Shown one piece after another: positions 40,314 to 50,481 of a stretch of DNA of 64,000 nt. The stretch lies in the NCBI GenBank assembly GCA_913020445.1, contig CAJWAR010000012.1, positions 24,996-88,995 of the forward strand, read 5' to 3'. The position numbers were made by a program, and so were the translations under genes. The notes below the pieces were generated by a model. The model worked only from the letters and a program-made list of their open reading frames with translations. It was not told the origin of the DNA and did no database searches. The stretch's first letter is position 1, and every line of letters begins with the position of its first letter. The stretch comes from an uncultured Rhodospirillaceae bacterium (GTDB taxonomy: Bacteria; Pseudomonadota; Alphaproteobacteria; Rhodospirillales; UBA2165).

Positions 40314-41036
40314 ATGTTTAATTATTTCGCCAATCCGACCCGTTTTCTGCGGCTGACGTCAAAGCTGCAACCATTTGCGATGATCGTCACGCTGATCACC
40401 ATGGGCGCGGGCTTGTATTATGCGCTGTTCCAATCACCGCCTGATTATCAGCAAAGCGAAACCGTGCGCATGATGTATGTCCATGTACCGGCCGCTTGGA
40501 TGGCGATGTTCTGTTATGTCACCCTGGCGGCTTCCAGCGCTGTGGCGCTGATCTGGCGGCACATGGTCGCCGACATTGTCGCCAAATCGACAGCTCCGAT
40601 TGGCGCCTGCTTTACGTTTTTAGCGCTCGCCACCGGCTCGCTTTGGGGTAAGCCGATGTGGGGCACCTGGTGGGTGTGGGATGCGCGCCTGACCTCGGTG
40701 CTGATCCTGTTCTTTCTCTATCTTGGCTACATGGTTTTGTATAATGCCTTTGATGAGCCAACCCGGGGTGCCCGCGCGGCGGCGATACTAGCCATCGTCG
40801 GCGTCATCAATGTACCGATCATTAAATTTAGCGTCGAGTGGTGGAACACACTGCATCAGCCGGCCAGCGTCGTCAAATTGGATGGCCCGGCGATCCATCC
40901 CAGCATGCTGACGCCGCTATTGCTAATGGCCGTCGGCTATACGGCATTTTATTTCTGGGTGCTGTTTATCCGCACCCGCGCCGAGCTCAATGCAAATAAA
41001 GTGCGCGCCTTGCGTATTCGCCAGGCGGAAGGTTGA
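40314..41036 (+). CDS. ccmC: Heme-handling protein CcmC
   Basis: Inner-membrane protein that loads heme on CcmE, 240 residues with six membrane segments. The tryptophan-rich WWD motif is visible as GTWWVWDARLTS, flanked by conserved histidines (MYVHVPAAW and NTLHQPAS). It is followed 3 bases later by ccmD. Confidence 0.97.
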   Translation: MFNYFANPTRFLRLTSKLQPFAMIVTLITMGAGLYYALFQSPPDYQQSETVRMMYVHVPAAWMAMFCYVTLAASSAVALIWRHMVADIVAKSTAPIGACFTFLALATGSLWGKPMWGTWWVWDARLTSVLILFFLYLGYMVLYNAFDEPTRGARAAAILAIVGVINVPIIKFSVEWWNTLHQPASVVKLDGPAIHPSMLTPLLLMAVGYTAFYFWVLFIRTRAELNANKVRALRIRQAEG

Positions 41037-41039
41037 GGC

Positions 41040-41213
41040 ATGGCTGAGTTTTTATCAATGGGTGGATATGGTTCTTTTATTTGGGCGGCCTTTGGTTTGT
41101 CGGCGGTGGTGCTGATCGGCATATTGATCCAAAGCCAGCGCTTTCTAAAATCTTCCGATGCTGAACTAACTGCCTTACAAGATGGGGAGGTGGCTGATGG
41201 CGATGAAGCGTAA
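41040..41213 (+). CDS. ccmD: Small CcmD protein
   Basis: 57-residue membrane protein with one hydrophobic helix (about 10-32, GYGSFIWAAFGLSAVVLIGI) followed by a charged cytoplasmic tail. This is the size and topology of CcmD, which is needed to release holo-CcmE from the CcmABCD complex. Position between ccmC and ccmE supports the call. It overlaps the start of ccmE by 17 bases. Confidence 0.88.
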   Translation: MAEFLSMGGYGSFIWAAFGLSAVVLIGILIQSQRFLKSSDAELTALQDGEVADGDEA

Positions 41214-41661
41214 GCATCGACGCCTGTCTTTCATCGCGCTTGGTCTGTTATTCCTCGGCTCGGCGGCAGCGCTGATCCTAACCGCCTTCGAAGACAATAT
41301 TGTGTTCTTCCACAGCCCAACCGAAATCACCGAAAAATTTGCCAAAAACGAGCTCAAGCCAACCCAGCGGTTGCGGGTCGGTGGATTGGTCGAAGAAGGC
41401 AGCGTCACCAAAACCGCTGACGGCGCGACCAATCGCTTCAAAGTGACCGATCTTAATAAATCCATTGTGGTAGAGTTCCGGGGAATTTTGCCGGATCTTT
41501 TCCGCGAAGGCCAAGGGATCGTTGCTGAAGGGCGCTATAACAATGCGGTCTTTATTGCCACCGAAGTGCTCGCCAAACATGACGAGACCTACATGCCGCC
41601 GGAAGTTGCCGAGGCTTTGAAAAAATCCGGCCAATGGAAGCCAGCTGCTAAAGAGAAATAG
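41197..41661 (+). CDS. ccmE: Heme chaperone CcmE
   Basis: Periplasmic membrane-anchored heme carrier, 154 residues. One N-terminal membrane helix (about 10-30) is followed by an OB-fold domain, with the covalent heme ligand H128 in AKHDETYMPPEV. The start at 41197 is placed 6 bases after the GGGGAGG ribosome-binding site, inside ccmD. A second ATG at 41203 is possible. Confidence 0.95.
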   Translation: MAMKRKHRRLSFIALGLLFLGSAAALILTAFEDNIVFFHSPTEITEKFAKNELKPTQRLRVGGLVEEGSVTKTADGATNRFKVTDLNKSIVVEFRGILPDLFREGQGIVAEGRYNNAVFIATEVLAKHDETYMPPEVAEALKKSGQWKPAAKEK

Positions 41662-41686
41662 GTAGAAACCCGATAGAGAAAAAAGC

Positions 41687-43672
41687 ATGATTGTCGAAAC
41701 CGGCCATTTCGCTCTTATCCTGGCGCTTTTTGTCGCCGCCCTGCAGGGCACGCTGCCAATGATCGGCGCCCACCGGCAGGATGCGTCCTTAATGGCGATC
41801 GCAGCCCCGGCAGCGCTTATTCAATTGGCTCTTGTCACGCTCTCCTTTGCCACCCTAACTTGGGCTTTTGTGACGTCCGATTTTTCGGTGCTCAATGTCG
41901 CGCAGAACTCCCATACCGCCAAACCGATGCTCTACAAAATCAGCGGCGTCTGGGGTAACCATGAAGGCTCAATGCTGCTCTGGGCTCTGATATTGGCGCT
42001 TTATGGCGGCGCCATTGCCGCCTTCGGCAACAATTTGAGACCGTCCTTGAAAGTACGGGTCCTTGGCGTGCAGGCGTTGATCGCCACCGGTATCCTGGCC
42101 TTTGTCCTGCTGACATCAAATCCTTTTGTTCGCTTGTCACCGGCGCCGGTTAACGGCAATGGGTTGAACCCCTTGCTGCAAGACCCCGGCCTCGCCTTTC
42201 ACCCACCGCTGTTGTATTTGGGCTATGTCGGGCTCTCGATTACCTTTTCATTTGCCGTGGCGGCGCTCATTGAAGGCCGGGTCGATGCGGCTTGGGCCCG
42301 CTGGGTGCGGCCTTGGACATTGGCAGCCTGGGGATTTTTAACCGCCGGCATCGTGCTCGGCTCTTGGTGGGCCTATTACGAACTTGGCTGGGGCGGCTGG
42401 TGGTTTTGGGATCCGGTCGAGAACGCCTCCTTTATGCCGTGGCTGGCGGCAACCGCGCTGCTGCATTCTGCAATCGTTTCCGAAAAGCGCGATACGCTCA
42501 AAAGCTGGACGATCTTCCTTGCCATCATCGCCTTTGGGCTCAGCCTGCTGGGTACCTTCCTGGTGCGCTCCGGCGTTATAACCTCGGTTCACGCCTTCGC
42601 CAGTGACCCTACCCGCGGCGTCTTTATTCTGTTACTGCTGGTCGTCACCGTCGGCGGCGCCTTCGCGCTATTTGCCTGGCGGGGACCCAGCCTCAAGGGC
42701 AGCGGATTGTTCCAGCCAATCTCAAGAGAAGGTGGTCTGCTGCTCAATAATTTCCTGCTCACTGTTGCCGCAGCTTCGGTTTTGCTCGGCACGCTCTATC
42801 CGCTGTTCATTGATGTCCTGGAGCTTGGCAAAGTTTCCGTTGGCGCACCTTATTTCGAAAGCGTCTTTATCCCGATGATGATCCCGATGATTATGGTGAT
42901 GGGCATTGCGCCGTTCCTCAAATGGAAACGCGGTGATTTTAAAAGTGCGACGGCGCGGCTGAAAATTGTCTTGGTGATCACGGTAATCGGCGGCGGACTA
43001 GCCTGGGCCATCATTGACCGGGCGAGCGCTTTTGCCGCCTTCGGCATGGCTCTGGCGATCTGGCTTTTTGTTGCCACCCTCACCGAACTTGCTGAGCGCA
43101 TCAAGCTGTTCCGCATTCCGTTAGCTGAGAGTTTAAAACGCTTAATGCGCCAACCACGTGCGAGCTGGGGTATGACCCTGGCTCATGCCGGTCTCGCCAT
43201 CGCTATCGCCGGCATGACCGCGTCAAGCGCCTGGCGGGTGGAGAAAATCCAGGTGATGAAGTTCGGCGATAGCGTCGATGTTGCCGGCTACACCTATACC
43301 TTGAAAGATGTAAAAGAATTTCAGGGGCCAAATTACCGAGCGACGCGCGGCAGATTTACCGTCACCAAAGGCGATGGTTTTAATTTAGTTCTAGAGCCGG
43401 AGAAACGCGTCTATACGACGCGTGGCATGCCGACCACGGAAGCGGCCATCCATCCGACTTTCCTCGGCGATCTTTACGCCGTGGTCGGTGACAAGGACGA
43501 AAAAAGCGGCGGCTACATAACCCGGCTGTATTTTAATCCGCTGGTGCCGTGGATGTGGGCCGGATCAATGATCATGGTGCTGGGTGCCGGGATCAGCCTA
43601 AGTGATCGCCGCCACCGGGTCGGTGCGCCCGCTAAAAGTAAAATTGTGCCTGGAGGTGCAGCCGCCGAATGA
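41687..43672 (+). CDS. ccmF: Cytochrome c heme lyase subunit CcmF
   Basis: Large multi-spanning membrane protein that attaches heme to apocytochrome c together with CcmH and CcmI, 661 residues. The WWD domain is ELGWGGWWFWDPVENASF, and HPPLLYLGYVG and the C-terminal periplasmic domain are typical. It overlaps ccmG by 4 bases. Confidence 0.97.
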   Translation: MIVETGHFALILALFVAALQGTLPMIGAHRQDASLMAIAAPAALIQLALVTLSFATLTWAFVTSDFSVLNVAQNSHTAKPMLYKISGVWGNHEGSMLLWALILALYGGAIAAFGNNLRPSLKVRVLGVQALIATGILAFVLLTSNPFVRLSPAPVNGNGLNPLLQDPGLAFHPPLLYLGYVGLSITFSFAVAALIEGRVDAAWARWVRPWTLAAWGFLTAGIVLGSWWAYYELGWGGWWFWDPVENASFMPWLAATALLHSAIVSEKRDTLKSWTIFLAIIAFGLSLLGTFLVRSGVITSVHAFASDPTRGVFILLLLVVTVGGAFALFAWRGPSLKGSGLFQPISREGGLLLNNFLLTVAAASVLLGTLYPLFIDVLELGKVSVGAPYFESVFIPMMIPMIMVMGIAPFLKWKRGDFKSATARLKIVLVITVIGGGLAWAIIDRASAFAAFGMALAIWLFVATLTELAERIKLFRIPLAESLKRLMRQPRASWGMTLAHAGLAIAIAGMTASSAWRVEKIQVMKFGDSVDVAGYTYTLKDVKEFQGPNYRATRGRFTVTKGDGFNLVLEPEKRVYTTRGMPTTEAAIHPTFLGDLYAVVGDKDEKSGGYITRLYFNPLVPWMWAGSMIMVLGAGISLSDRRHRVGAPAKSKIVPGGAAAE

Positions 43673-44205
43673 ACCGCTTAGCTTATTACGTACCCCTCGT
43701 GCTATTGGGAATCCTGGCTGTCTATTTTGCCGCCGGTCTGGGCCGCAATCCAGCGACCCTTGAATCGGTCCTGATCAATCAACAGGTGCCGGAGTTTTCG
43801 CTTGAGCCCATAGAGGGATCGAGCAAAGGACTCACCAATGCCGATCTTAAAAATCAAGTCGTGCTGGTCAATATCTTTGGCTCCTGGTGCGTGTCATGCC
43901 GGATTGAGCATCCCTTCCTGATGGATCTAAAGGAAAAAAATATCGTGCCGGTCTATGGCATCGATTGGCGCGAACCCGACCGCCAAGCCGGACCGCGGTG
44001 GCTCAAGAAATTCGGCAATCCCTATACGCTGATCGGTGACGATCCCAAAAGCCGGGGCGCCATTGCCTTTGGCGTCACCGGTGCGCCGGAGACTTTCTTT
44101 GTCGATAAGCAGGGTGTCATCCGCTACAAGCATATGGGTCCGATCACCGAGCAAATTTGGAACGACACATTAAAGCCGATCCTGGAAGCGCTCAGAAAAG
44201 AATGA
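43669..44205 (+). CDS. ccmG: Thiol:disulfide interchange protein CcmG (DsbE)
   Basis: Membrane-anchored periplasmic thioredoxin that keeps the apocytochrome CXXCH cysteines reduced, 178 residues. There is an N-terminal anchor at about 6-22. The redox motif W-C74-V-S-C77 is followed by the [21 protein letters not shown] segment (here [17 protein letters not shown]). It overlaps both neighbours by 4 bases. Confidence 0.97.
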   Translation: MNRLAYYVPLVLLGILAVYFAAGLGRNPATLESVLINQQVPEFSLEPIEGSSKGLTNADLKNQVVLVNIFGSWCVSCRIEHPFLMDLKEKNIVPVYGIDWREPDRQAGPRWLKKFGNPYTLIGDDPKSRGAIAFGVTGAPETFFVDKQGVIRYKHMGPITEQIWNDTLKPILEALRKE

Positions 44206-44621
44206 GATATTTGATTGTCATACTAGCGCTGGTGATGATGGCTGCTCCTGTTTATGCCGTTGATCCGAGCGAAATCCTGAAAGATCCGGTGCTTGAAAAA
44301 CGCGCCCGCGCCATCAGCAAAGGATTGCGTTGTGTGGTCTGTCAGAACCAATCGATTGATGATTCCGATGCGCAATTGGCGCGCGATCTGCGTGTTTTGG
44401 TGCGCGAACGGTTGGTGGCCGGCGATAGTGATCAGGCGGTTGTTGACTACGTGGTCTCGCGCTACGGCGATTTTGTGCTGCTGCGCCCGCCGGTTAAAGG
44501 CGCGACATTGGTGCTGTGGTTTGGCCCGGTGGTGATCGCCTTGATCGGCATAATCGGCTTGGTGCTGTTCTTTCGCCGGCAGAAAAAATACGCAGCAGAA
44601 ATTAATAGGGATATCGGGTAA
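44202..44621 (+). CDS. ccmH: Cytochrome c maturation protein CcmH
   Basis: Periplasmic thiol oxidoreductase of the heme ligation complex, 139 residues. A signal peptide (1-19, ending VYA) precedes the [10 protein letters not shown] motif with C44 and C47, and a C-terminal membrane helix is at about 103-124. The start at 44202 overlaps the ccmG stop. It is the short form; the TPR part is encoded separately as ccmI. Confidence 0.96.
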   Translation: MRYLIVILALVMMAAPVYAVDPSEILKDPVLEKRARAISKGLRCVVCQNQSIDDSDAQLARDLRVLVRERLVAGDSDQAVVDYVVSRYGDFVLLRPPVKGATLVLWFGPVVIALIGIIGLVLFFRRQKKYAAEINRDIG

Positions 44622-45754
44622 TGAGCCTGTGGATCGTCATCGCAGCAATCCTGCTGATCACCCTGGCGATTGTCGTAATCCCATTATTGCGTGGGAAAAA
44701 GGCGGCAACTGCGGATCATGATGCCGTCGTCTACCAGGATCAATTAACGGAAATTGACAGCGATGTTGAGCGCGGTCTGCTCAGCACTACTGAAGCCGAA
44801 TCTTTAAAATCTGAAATCAATCGGCGCTTAGATAAAACGGCAGCAGTTGAAACCGGCGACGTCAAAGCCGGCAGCTTCCAGCTAAGCATTGTGATTGGCA
44901 TCATCGTTATTGTTCCTTTGGCCGCCCTTGGCCTCTATCAACATTTAGGATCTCCGGGCAAGCCTGATCTGCCTTTTGCCGGGCGAAATTTCGCGCCACC
45001 TCAATCCGCAGCCCAGGCTAAAGCCAAGGCGGAAATGGGGCGGCTGGTTGAGGCGTTGCAAAAGCGCATGGTGCAAAATCCTGAGAAACTCGACGGCTGG
45101 CTTTTACTCGGCCGGTCTTTGGTGACAATGAAGCGCTACCAGGAGGCCTCAAACGCCTTCAAACGAGCCTTTCTGTTGGATGCGACCCGCGCCGATGTCG
45201 CCGCGAGTGTCGCCGAAACCGCCTTTATGGCGGCAGGGGGCAAAATTGATCGCGATGCCCGCAGCTATTTTGAAGCCGCCCGGAAACTAAATCCCAGAGA
45301 ACACAAAGCGCTCTATTATTTGGGTCTCGATCTCGCCGGACGGAAAAAATATGGTGACGCCATTCAGCTGTGGGTGGATTTAATCGCCATCTCACCGGTC
45401 GGTGCGCCGTGGCTTGATACCGTGCGCCGCAATCTGGTCGATGCGGCCAAAGCCGGTAATTTAAAAATTGCGGATTTCTCGCCGCGTCTCAAAATGCCGG
45501 CTGGCTCTCAACCCAGTTCTGCACCCGGGCCAACCCGGGACGACATTAAAGCCGCCCAGGATATGTCCGACAAAGATCGCCAAGCCTTTATCCGCGCAAT
45601 GGTCGGACGCTTGGCAGAACGGTTAAAATCGGCGCCAGAAGACATTGATGGCTGGCGGCGCTTGGCGCGTGCCTATCAGGTGTTAGGAGAAACGCAAAAA
45701 GCCGCCGATGTAAACGCGCGCATAGAAATTCTGGTCAAAAAATTGAACAAGTGA
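44621..45754 (+). CDS. ccmI: Cytochrome c-type biogenesis protein CcmI
   Basis: Apocytochrome c chaperone with TPR repeats, 377 residues. Two N-terminal membrane helices (about 3-21 and 88-108) flank a short cytoplasmic segment (YQDQLTEIDSDVERGLLS). A periplasmic TPR region (KLDGWLLLGRSLVTMKRYQEA and following) and a C-terminal helical repeat come next. The start overlaps ccmH (TAATG). It is the last gene of the ccm operon. Confidence 0.93.
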   Translation: MSLWIVIAAILLITLAIVVIPLLRGKKAATADHDAVVYQDQLTEIDSDVERGLLSTTEAESLKSEINRRLDKTAAVETGDVKAGSFQLSIVIGIIVIVPLAALGLYQHLGSPGKPDLPFAGRNFAPPQSAAQAKAKAEMGRLVEALQKRMVQNPEKLDGWLLLGRSLVTMKRYQEASNAFKRAFLLDATRADVAASVAETAFMAAGGKIDRDARSYFEAARKLNPREHKALYYLGLDLAGRKKYGDAIQLWVDLIAISPVGAPWLDTVRRNLVDAAKAGNLKIADFSPRLKMPAGSQPSSAPGPTRDDIKAAQDMSDKDRQAFIRAMVGRLAERLKSAPEDIDGWRRLARAYQVLGETQKAADVNARIEILVKKLNK

Positions 45755-45866
45755 TTTTAAGTAGAAATGTTAGTCTATCCCGTTATATTATAAAGAGATT
45801 CTTGCAGCTTGGCTTCGTTGCCTAAGTGCAATATCTTCGGGATAGAAAATATCCAGTAGGGAAGCA

Positions 45867-46799
45867 ATGTCCGAACATAAATATCGTCTTGTAACACGAG
45901 CTGATTTTGATGGCGTGGTTGCCGGCGGATTATTGATCGAGCGGGATATGATCGATGACGATATTCTCTTCGCCGAGCCACGTGAAGTGCAGCAAGGCAA
46001 AATTGATATTACTGCTAATGACGTCACGACCAATCTGCCATATGTCAAAGGCGTTCATATGTGTTTTGACCATCACCTAAGCGAAACTGTACGCGTAAAT
46101 GGAGATTCAAATCACATAATCGATCCCAACGCGCCCTCGGCGGCGCGGGTCGTTTATGATTATTTTGGCGGCGCATTAGCGTTTCCCAAAATATCAACGG
46201 AAATGATGGATGCTGTCGATAAGGCAGATAGCGCGCAATATTCTGAAAGCGAAATTCTGGCACCTGAGGGTTGGACCATATTAAACTTCCTGCTCGACCC
46301 CCGAACCGGACTGTCGCGCGTGAAAAGTTTTGACCTTCCGCATGAACAACTGATGAAGGACATGATGATTTATTGCCGCCATCATCCGATTGAGGAAATC
46401 CTGTTAATTCCGGATGTCGAGCAACGCCTCCATGTTTTTCAGGAACATGAAGAGCTTGCTGAAATGCAGCTAAAACGTTGCGCCTCGATTGACGGCAGTA
46501 TTGTTGTAGCGGATATGCGCGGCGAAGATCCGATATTCGCCTGCAATCGATTTATGATTTATGGCCTGTTCCCGGCGGCCCAGGTATCTATCCATATTTT
46601 CCCGGGCGATGATGATACCAAGACGCTTTTTGCCGTCGGCAAATCGATCCTCAACCGGGCTTCAAAGGCAAATATTGGTCTGTTAATGCTTGAGCAAGGC
46701 GGCGGTGGACATGCCGCGGTCGGCACCTGTCAGGTCAGTAATGATCAGGTTGATGATGTGCTAATGTATCTTATCGAGCGCATTAACGCCGACAGCTAG
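45867..46799 (+). CDS. DHH-family phosphoesterase
   Basis: 310-residue soluble protein of the DHH/DHHA1 superfamily. Metal-binding motifs are D13-F-D15-G, D68-H-H and a later DAVDKAD segment. The C-terminal substrate-binding motif is GGGGHAAVGTCQ, matching DHHA1. Family members are exopolyphosphatases, oligoribonucleases or cyclic-dinucleotide phosphodiesterases; the substrate cannot be chosen from sequence. It stands alone 112 bases after ccmI. Confidence 0.85.
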   Translation: MSEHKYRLVTRADFDGVVAGGLLIERDMIDDDILFAEPREVQQGKIDITANDVTTNLPYVKGVHMCFDHHLSETVRVNGDSNHIIDPNAPSAARVVYDYFGGALAFPKISTEMMDAVDKADSAQYSESEILAPEGWTILNFLLDPRTGLSRVKSFDLPHEQLMKDMMIYCRHHPIEEILLIPDVEQRLHVFQEHEELAEMQLKRCASIDGSIVVADMRGEDPIFACNRFMIYGLFPAAQVSIHIFPGDDDTKTLFAVGKSILNRASKANIGLLMLEQGGGGHAAVGTCQVSNDQVDDVLMYLIERINADS

Positions 46800-46819
46800 G
46801 TAATTAACGGCAGATCATC

Positions 46820-47674
46820 ATGGAAAAAGCCGCCAACGACGTTCAGACTCATCTTGAAACCATCATCCGCGAAGTCGTCAACATCCTGACCACCTACGGC
46901 ATGGATGTCATTGGCGCCCTCGCGATATTGATTATCGGCCTGTGGTTTTCCGGTCGGGCGGCTAAGATGATGGAGCGAATGCTCACTAAGTCCCGTCATA
47001 TCGATGCGACTTTGGTGAAGTTTTTTGCCAGTTTCGTCAAATATCTGGTCATTGTTATTACCGTCGTTGCCGTTCTCAATCAGTTTGGCGTCCAGACTGC
47101 CAGCCTGCTAACGGTATTGGGCGCCGCCGGCCTGGCGATTGGTCTTGCCCTGCAAGGCACCCTGAGCAATGTCGCTGCCGGGGTGATGCTGCTGTTATTC
47201 CGGCCGTTCAAAACCGGTGATTTTGTTGAGGTCGCCGGTCATTCGGGCACGATCAAAGAGCTCAATCTGTTTTTCACCGAAATGGCCACCGGCGACAATA
47301 TTCGGATTACCCTGCCCAACAGTCAAATTTGGGGCGGCGCCTTATTGAACTATTCAGCCAATCCAACCCGGCGCGTCGATCTTATCGCCGGCATTTCCTA
47401 TGATGACGATATCGATAAGGCGATGCAGGTATTGCAGGACACGATTGCCAAAGATGACCGCATAAACAGTGACCCGGAACCGTTCATTGCGGTGAGCGAA
47501 TTGGCGGACAGTTCGGTTAATTTGGTAATCCGTGTTTGGGTCGCCAATGGCGATTACTGGCCGGTAAAATTCGATCTCACCAAGGCCATCAAATTGGCCT
47601 TTGACGACAATGGGATATCAATTCCCTACCCCACCCAGACAATTTATTCTAAACCTGCGGCAACGGACACTTAA
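46820..47674 (+). CDS. Small-conductance mechanosensitive channel (MscS family)
   Basis: Inner-membrane tension-gated channel, 284 residues, the size of the short MscS form. Three N-terminal membrane helices (about 24-44, 68-85 and 92-115) include the pore helix with LGAAGLAIGLALQGTLSNVAAG. A cytoplasmic beta domain (FKTGDFVEVAGHSGTIKEL, LPNSQIWGG) follows. It overlaps the convergent DUF983 gene by 4 bases at their stops. Confidence 0.95.
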   Translation: MEKAANDVQTHLETIIREVVNILTTYGMDVIGALAILIIGLWFSGRAAKMMERMLTKSRHIDATLVKFFASFVKYLVIVITVVAVLNQFGVQTASLLTVLGAAGLAIGLALQGTLSNVAAGVMLLLFRPFKTGDFVEVAGHSGTIKELNLFFTEMATGDNIRITLPNSQIWGGALLNYSANPTRRVDLIAGISYDDDIDKAMQVLQDTIAKDDRINSDPEPFIAVSELADSSVNLVIRVWVANGDYWPVKFDLTKAIKLAFDDNGISIPYPTQTIYSKPAATDT

Positions 47675-48045
47675 TCGAGAACCGGTCTACCGTCGCGGAT
47701 ATTAAATCGCCAGTTTAAACCGACAAAGACACCCTTCATTAATGGTAGAATTCCAAGTGCCAGTACGAGCGCCAGCACCGCCATAATAATCGTCAAAGGT
47801 AACGTCGAGATATCGAATTTTATTACGATCATAACAATTGGCGCCAAAATGTGACCCAGCAACAATATCGTCGCCCACGGCGCCGCATCGTCGGTGCGAA
47901 TACCCTCAAAAGATTCCTGACAATGGGGACAAGCGTCCTCAATCGTCAGATAGCCCGAGAATATTCGACCAACACCACATTGCGGGCAGCGGCGGCGCAG
48001 CCCTCTCAGGATGACACGGCTTAATTTTGGCATTTGCTTGACCAT
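47671..48045 (-). CDS. DUF983 membrane protein
   Basis: 124 residues. An N-terminal zinc-ribbon-like segment with two CxxC pairs (RCPQCGVG and ACPHCQES) is followed by two membrane helices (about 56-76 and 82-106). This is the DUF983 layout, common in Alphaproteobacteria, often near cytochrome oxidase or other membrane genes. The function is unknown. Confidence 0.88.
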   Translation of the reverse strand: MVKQMPKLSRVILRGLRRRCPQCGVGRIFSGYLTIEDACPHCQESFEGIRTDDAAPWATILLLGHILAPIVMIVIKFDISTLPLTIIMAVLALVLALGILPLMKGVFVGLNWRFNIRDGRPVLD

Positions 48046-48128
48046 TTAAAAACGACTCAATGTAAAATGGGGCTAAATCTAAGGCACAACTGAGATTTCA
48101 CTCGGGCATCATATAATCTTGAGCTAAG

Positions 48129-48683
48129 CTAAACCGCGTGTATGCCTAATCGCTGATCGCGTTGACGAATGAACCAAATGATCGGCAGAGCGAGAACAAT
48201 CATCCAACCCTTACCAACGATTTGACCGGTTAAAAAGTCCAGGCTGCCAAAAGCAAGTTGCAGAAACACGAGGCTGTCGATTACCAAGCCGGCGATACCA
48301 CTGAGAAATACCGCAAGAATCAACCGCCGTTCCTGCAATGGCGTATACACGGCAAAATCAACCAGCTCTGAAATTAAAAATGCGGCAGAAGAAGCGACAA
48401 CCAATGCCGGTGGAGCAATCAAGGCAGATAGAACAGCACCGCAGGCGATTGCAATGAGCGCCCATTTTTTCCCCAATCGCCGCTGAACCAAATCTCTGAG
48501 GACGAGAGCCAACCCAATCATCAGCACGCCACTCGGTGCCATTAGACCTGGTCCAACCGGAATAAGGCACGGGGAGTTGGGCGGACAAACCGTACCAACA
48601 TTACCAATCATCCAATTTGCAAAAGGTATCGTCACAATAAATGCGACAAAATACGCAATACCTTCCTTGCGGTTAACATTCAT
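48129..48683 (-). CDS. VUT/YhhQ-family membrane transporter
   Basis: 184 residues with about six hydrophobic helices. The segments ALVLRDLVQRRLG and SELVDFAVYTPL are diagnostic of the DUF165/YhhQ family, whose characterised members import queuosine precursors. The start at 48683 (MNVNRKEG) follows AAGGAAATTGAA; a longer reading is less likely. No queuosine synthesis genes are adjacent, so the substrate is inference. Confidence 0.8.
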   Translation of the reverse strand: MNVNRKEGIAYFVAFIVTIPFANWMIGNVGTVCPPNSPCLIPVGPGLMAPSGVLMIGLALVLRDLVQRRLGKKWALIAIACGAVLSALIAPPALVVASSAAFLISELVDFAVYTPLQERRLILAVFLSGIAGLVIDSLVFLQLAFGSLDFLTGQIVGKGWMIVLALPIIWFIRQRDQRLGIHAV

Positions 48684-48787
48684 TTCAATTTCCTTACCGA
48701 TTTTTGATTTGCACAATTTTAGACGCGGTCGTCCTGAGTCGCGACTAGATATATTATTATCTTAAATTTGGCAAATTTTTTTGGGTT

Positions 48788-48816
48788 TTGAATGTATGAC
48801 ATAAATTTGGTAAATT
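48788..48816 (+). promoter_or_regulatory. Possible promoter for the gene at 48901
   Basis: TTGAAT (48788-48793) and TAAATT (48811-48816) are spaced by exactly 17 bases. Each matches four of six consensus positions. The leader would be about 80 bases. Confidence 0.4.
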
Positions 48817-48900
48817 GCGGCCTGGTTTCGACAGAAATTCGACGCCAATCATTCGTCCAAAACAACTAAGTCTCCCAAGTGATTGGGGCCGGGGCCAAGC

Positions 48901-50481
48901 ATGAAAAAATATGAAATTCTAATTTTTGCCACCGGTGCGGTCACGCTCGCTTTGGAAGTCTTGGCATCCCGGATAATGACACCCTATTTTGGCGTCAGCC
49001 TTTATATATGGTCCGGTATTTTGTCGATCACGCTTACCTTCCTTGCCATCGGTTATCGTTGGGGCGGGCATTTATCATCCAAATTGTCGCGTGAAGCGCT
49101 GGAGGTTTTTATTTTGGCGACGCCCATCGCCTCGGCGACCGCGATGGGTTTGGCGGCGCTGCTTTACCCCGTTGTCTTTCCCTCACTTTCCCAAATTAAT
49201 CTCGTGCTCGGCAGCTTTATTGGCGCAACCTTGTTACTCGCCTTGCCGCTAATTGCGTTATCGGCGATGAACCCGCTGCTAATTGGTTTTCAGCGCTCAG
49301 AATCGGCAGAAGGTGATTCTGGCGCCGACCGTATTTTCTTTATCTCGACTGTCGGATCAGTCGTTGGAGTTCTGCTGACTGCCTTTATCTTTATCCCCAA
49401 CATAACCAACTTCCGGGCGGTACTATTGCTTGGCGTTGTGCTCTCAATCGCCAGCTTGATTCTAATATTTCTAACCGACGATGTGACCGGCTCAAGTAAG
49501 CAGAAACTGGTGATTGCCAGCCTGGTTATTGCCTTGGTTTGTGGTGGTATTTCAGCCGGTAAGGAAAACTATCTTAAGCTCATCAGCGGTCTGTCTACGC
49601 ATCAGAAGGCCTATAAAGTAGTGGCTGAATACACCTCGATGTTCGGTAATATCAAAGTCGCTGAAGTGCGCCGCAAAGATGGCACCGGTGAAATGGAGAA
49701 AATATTTGTCCAGGATGGTCTGATCCAAAACCGCACCACCGCCAAAAACAAATCCCTATCGATGTATACCTATGTTCTGGAGGCCCTTGCCCGCTCGTTT
49801 GAACCAAAAGCCAAAGACGCCTTGATTCTGGGGTTGGGCGCCGGCGCGGTGCCGGTTAACTTCAAGAGCACGGGCATGGGTGTTGCCGTGGTCGAGATCA
49901 ATCCGGCAGCCCTCACAGCGGCGACTGAGCATTTCGGCTTCGATCCAACAGGTATCGATGTTCATCTCGAAGACGCCCGTACTTTTGTCCGGCAATGCCG
50001 CAATAAATTTGACATCGCCGTGGTTGATCTGTTTTTGGGTGACAACATTCCGGATTATCTGCTGACCAAGGAATTTTTCGGTGATGTCAGGAACTGCATC
50101 CGCGACGGTGGCTCGCTCGTTATGAACGCTTTTTTTGATGACAATAACGAAGATAATAACAAGCGTCTGCTGGCGACTGTCGGCGCTGCATTTCCAAAAC
50201 TTTTCCTGGCCGGCATTGAGGGCGGCAATATTTTTATTGTCGCAACGGCAGGTGCAACACCCAAAAGATTACTGGTGCCATCGTCGGAAATCCCAACCAA
50301 AGTTGTCGATCTCGTGCGCCAAGCCATGTCAAAAGCCCGCCGGGTGCCGCCCCGGTTTTACGCCGATGCCAATCCGGTCTCTGATGACCACAATATTTTC
50401 AGCGTGCTTTATGCCGACGCCAATATGCTCGAGCGCCAATATTTAGCCCGCAGCGTACCGGCAGAAATACTGGTTAACTAA
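48901..50481 (+). CDS. Membrane-fused spermidine-synthase-like protein
   Basis: 526 residues. The N-terminal half has about six or seven membrane helices (EILIFATGAVTLALEVLASRIMTPYFG onwards). The C-terminal half (about 235-480) is a Rossmann methyltransferase/spermidine-synthase-like domain with LILGLGAGAVP (cofactor loop), VVEINP and VHLEDARTFVRQ. This architecture is often annotated as a fused MFS/spermidine synthase. Polyamine-synthase activity is unproven. The start is ATG at 48901; the ribosome-binding site is poor. Confidence 0.8.
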   Translation: MKKYEILIFATGAVTLALEVLASRIMTPYFGVSLYIWSGILSITLTFLAIGYRWGGHLSSKLSREALEVFILATPIASATAMGLAALLYPVVFPSLSQINLVLGSFIGATLLLALPLIALSAMNPLLIGFQRSESAEGDSGADRIFFISTVGSVVGVLLTAFIFIPNITNFRAVLLLGVVLSIASLILIFLTDDVTGSSKQKLVIASLVIALVCGGISAGKENYLKLISGLSTHQKAYKVVAEYTSMFGNIKVAEVRRKDGTGEMEKIFVQDGLIQNRTTAKNKSLSMYTYVLEALARSFEPKAKDALILGLGAGAVPVNFKSTGMGVAVVEINPAALTAATEHFGFDPTGIDVHLEDARTFVRQCRNKFDIAVVDLFLGDNIPDYLLTKEFFGDVRNCIRDGGSLVMNAFFDDNNEDNNKRLLATVGAAFPKLFLAGIEGGNIFIVATAGATPKRLLVPSSEIPTKVVDLVRQAMSKARRVPPRFYADANPVSDDHNIFSVLYADANMLERQYLARSVPAEILVN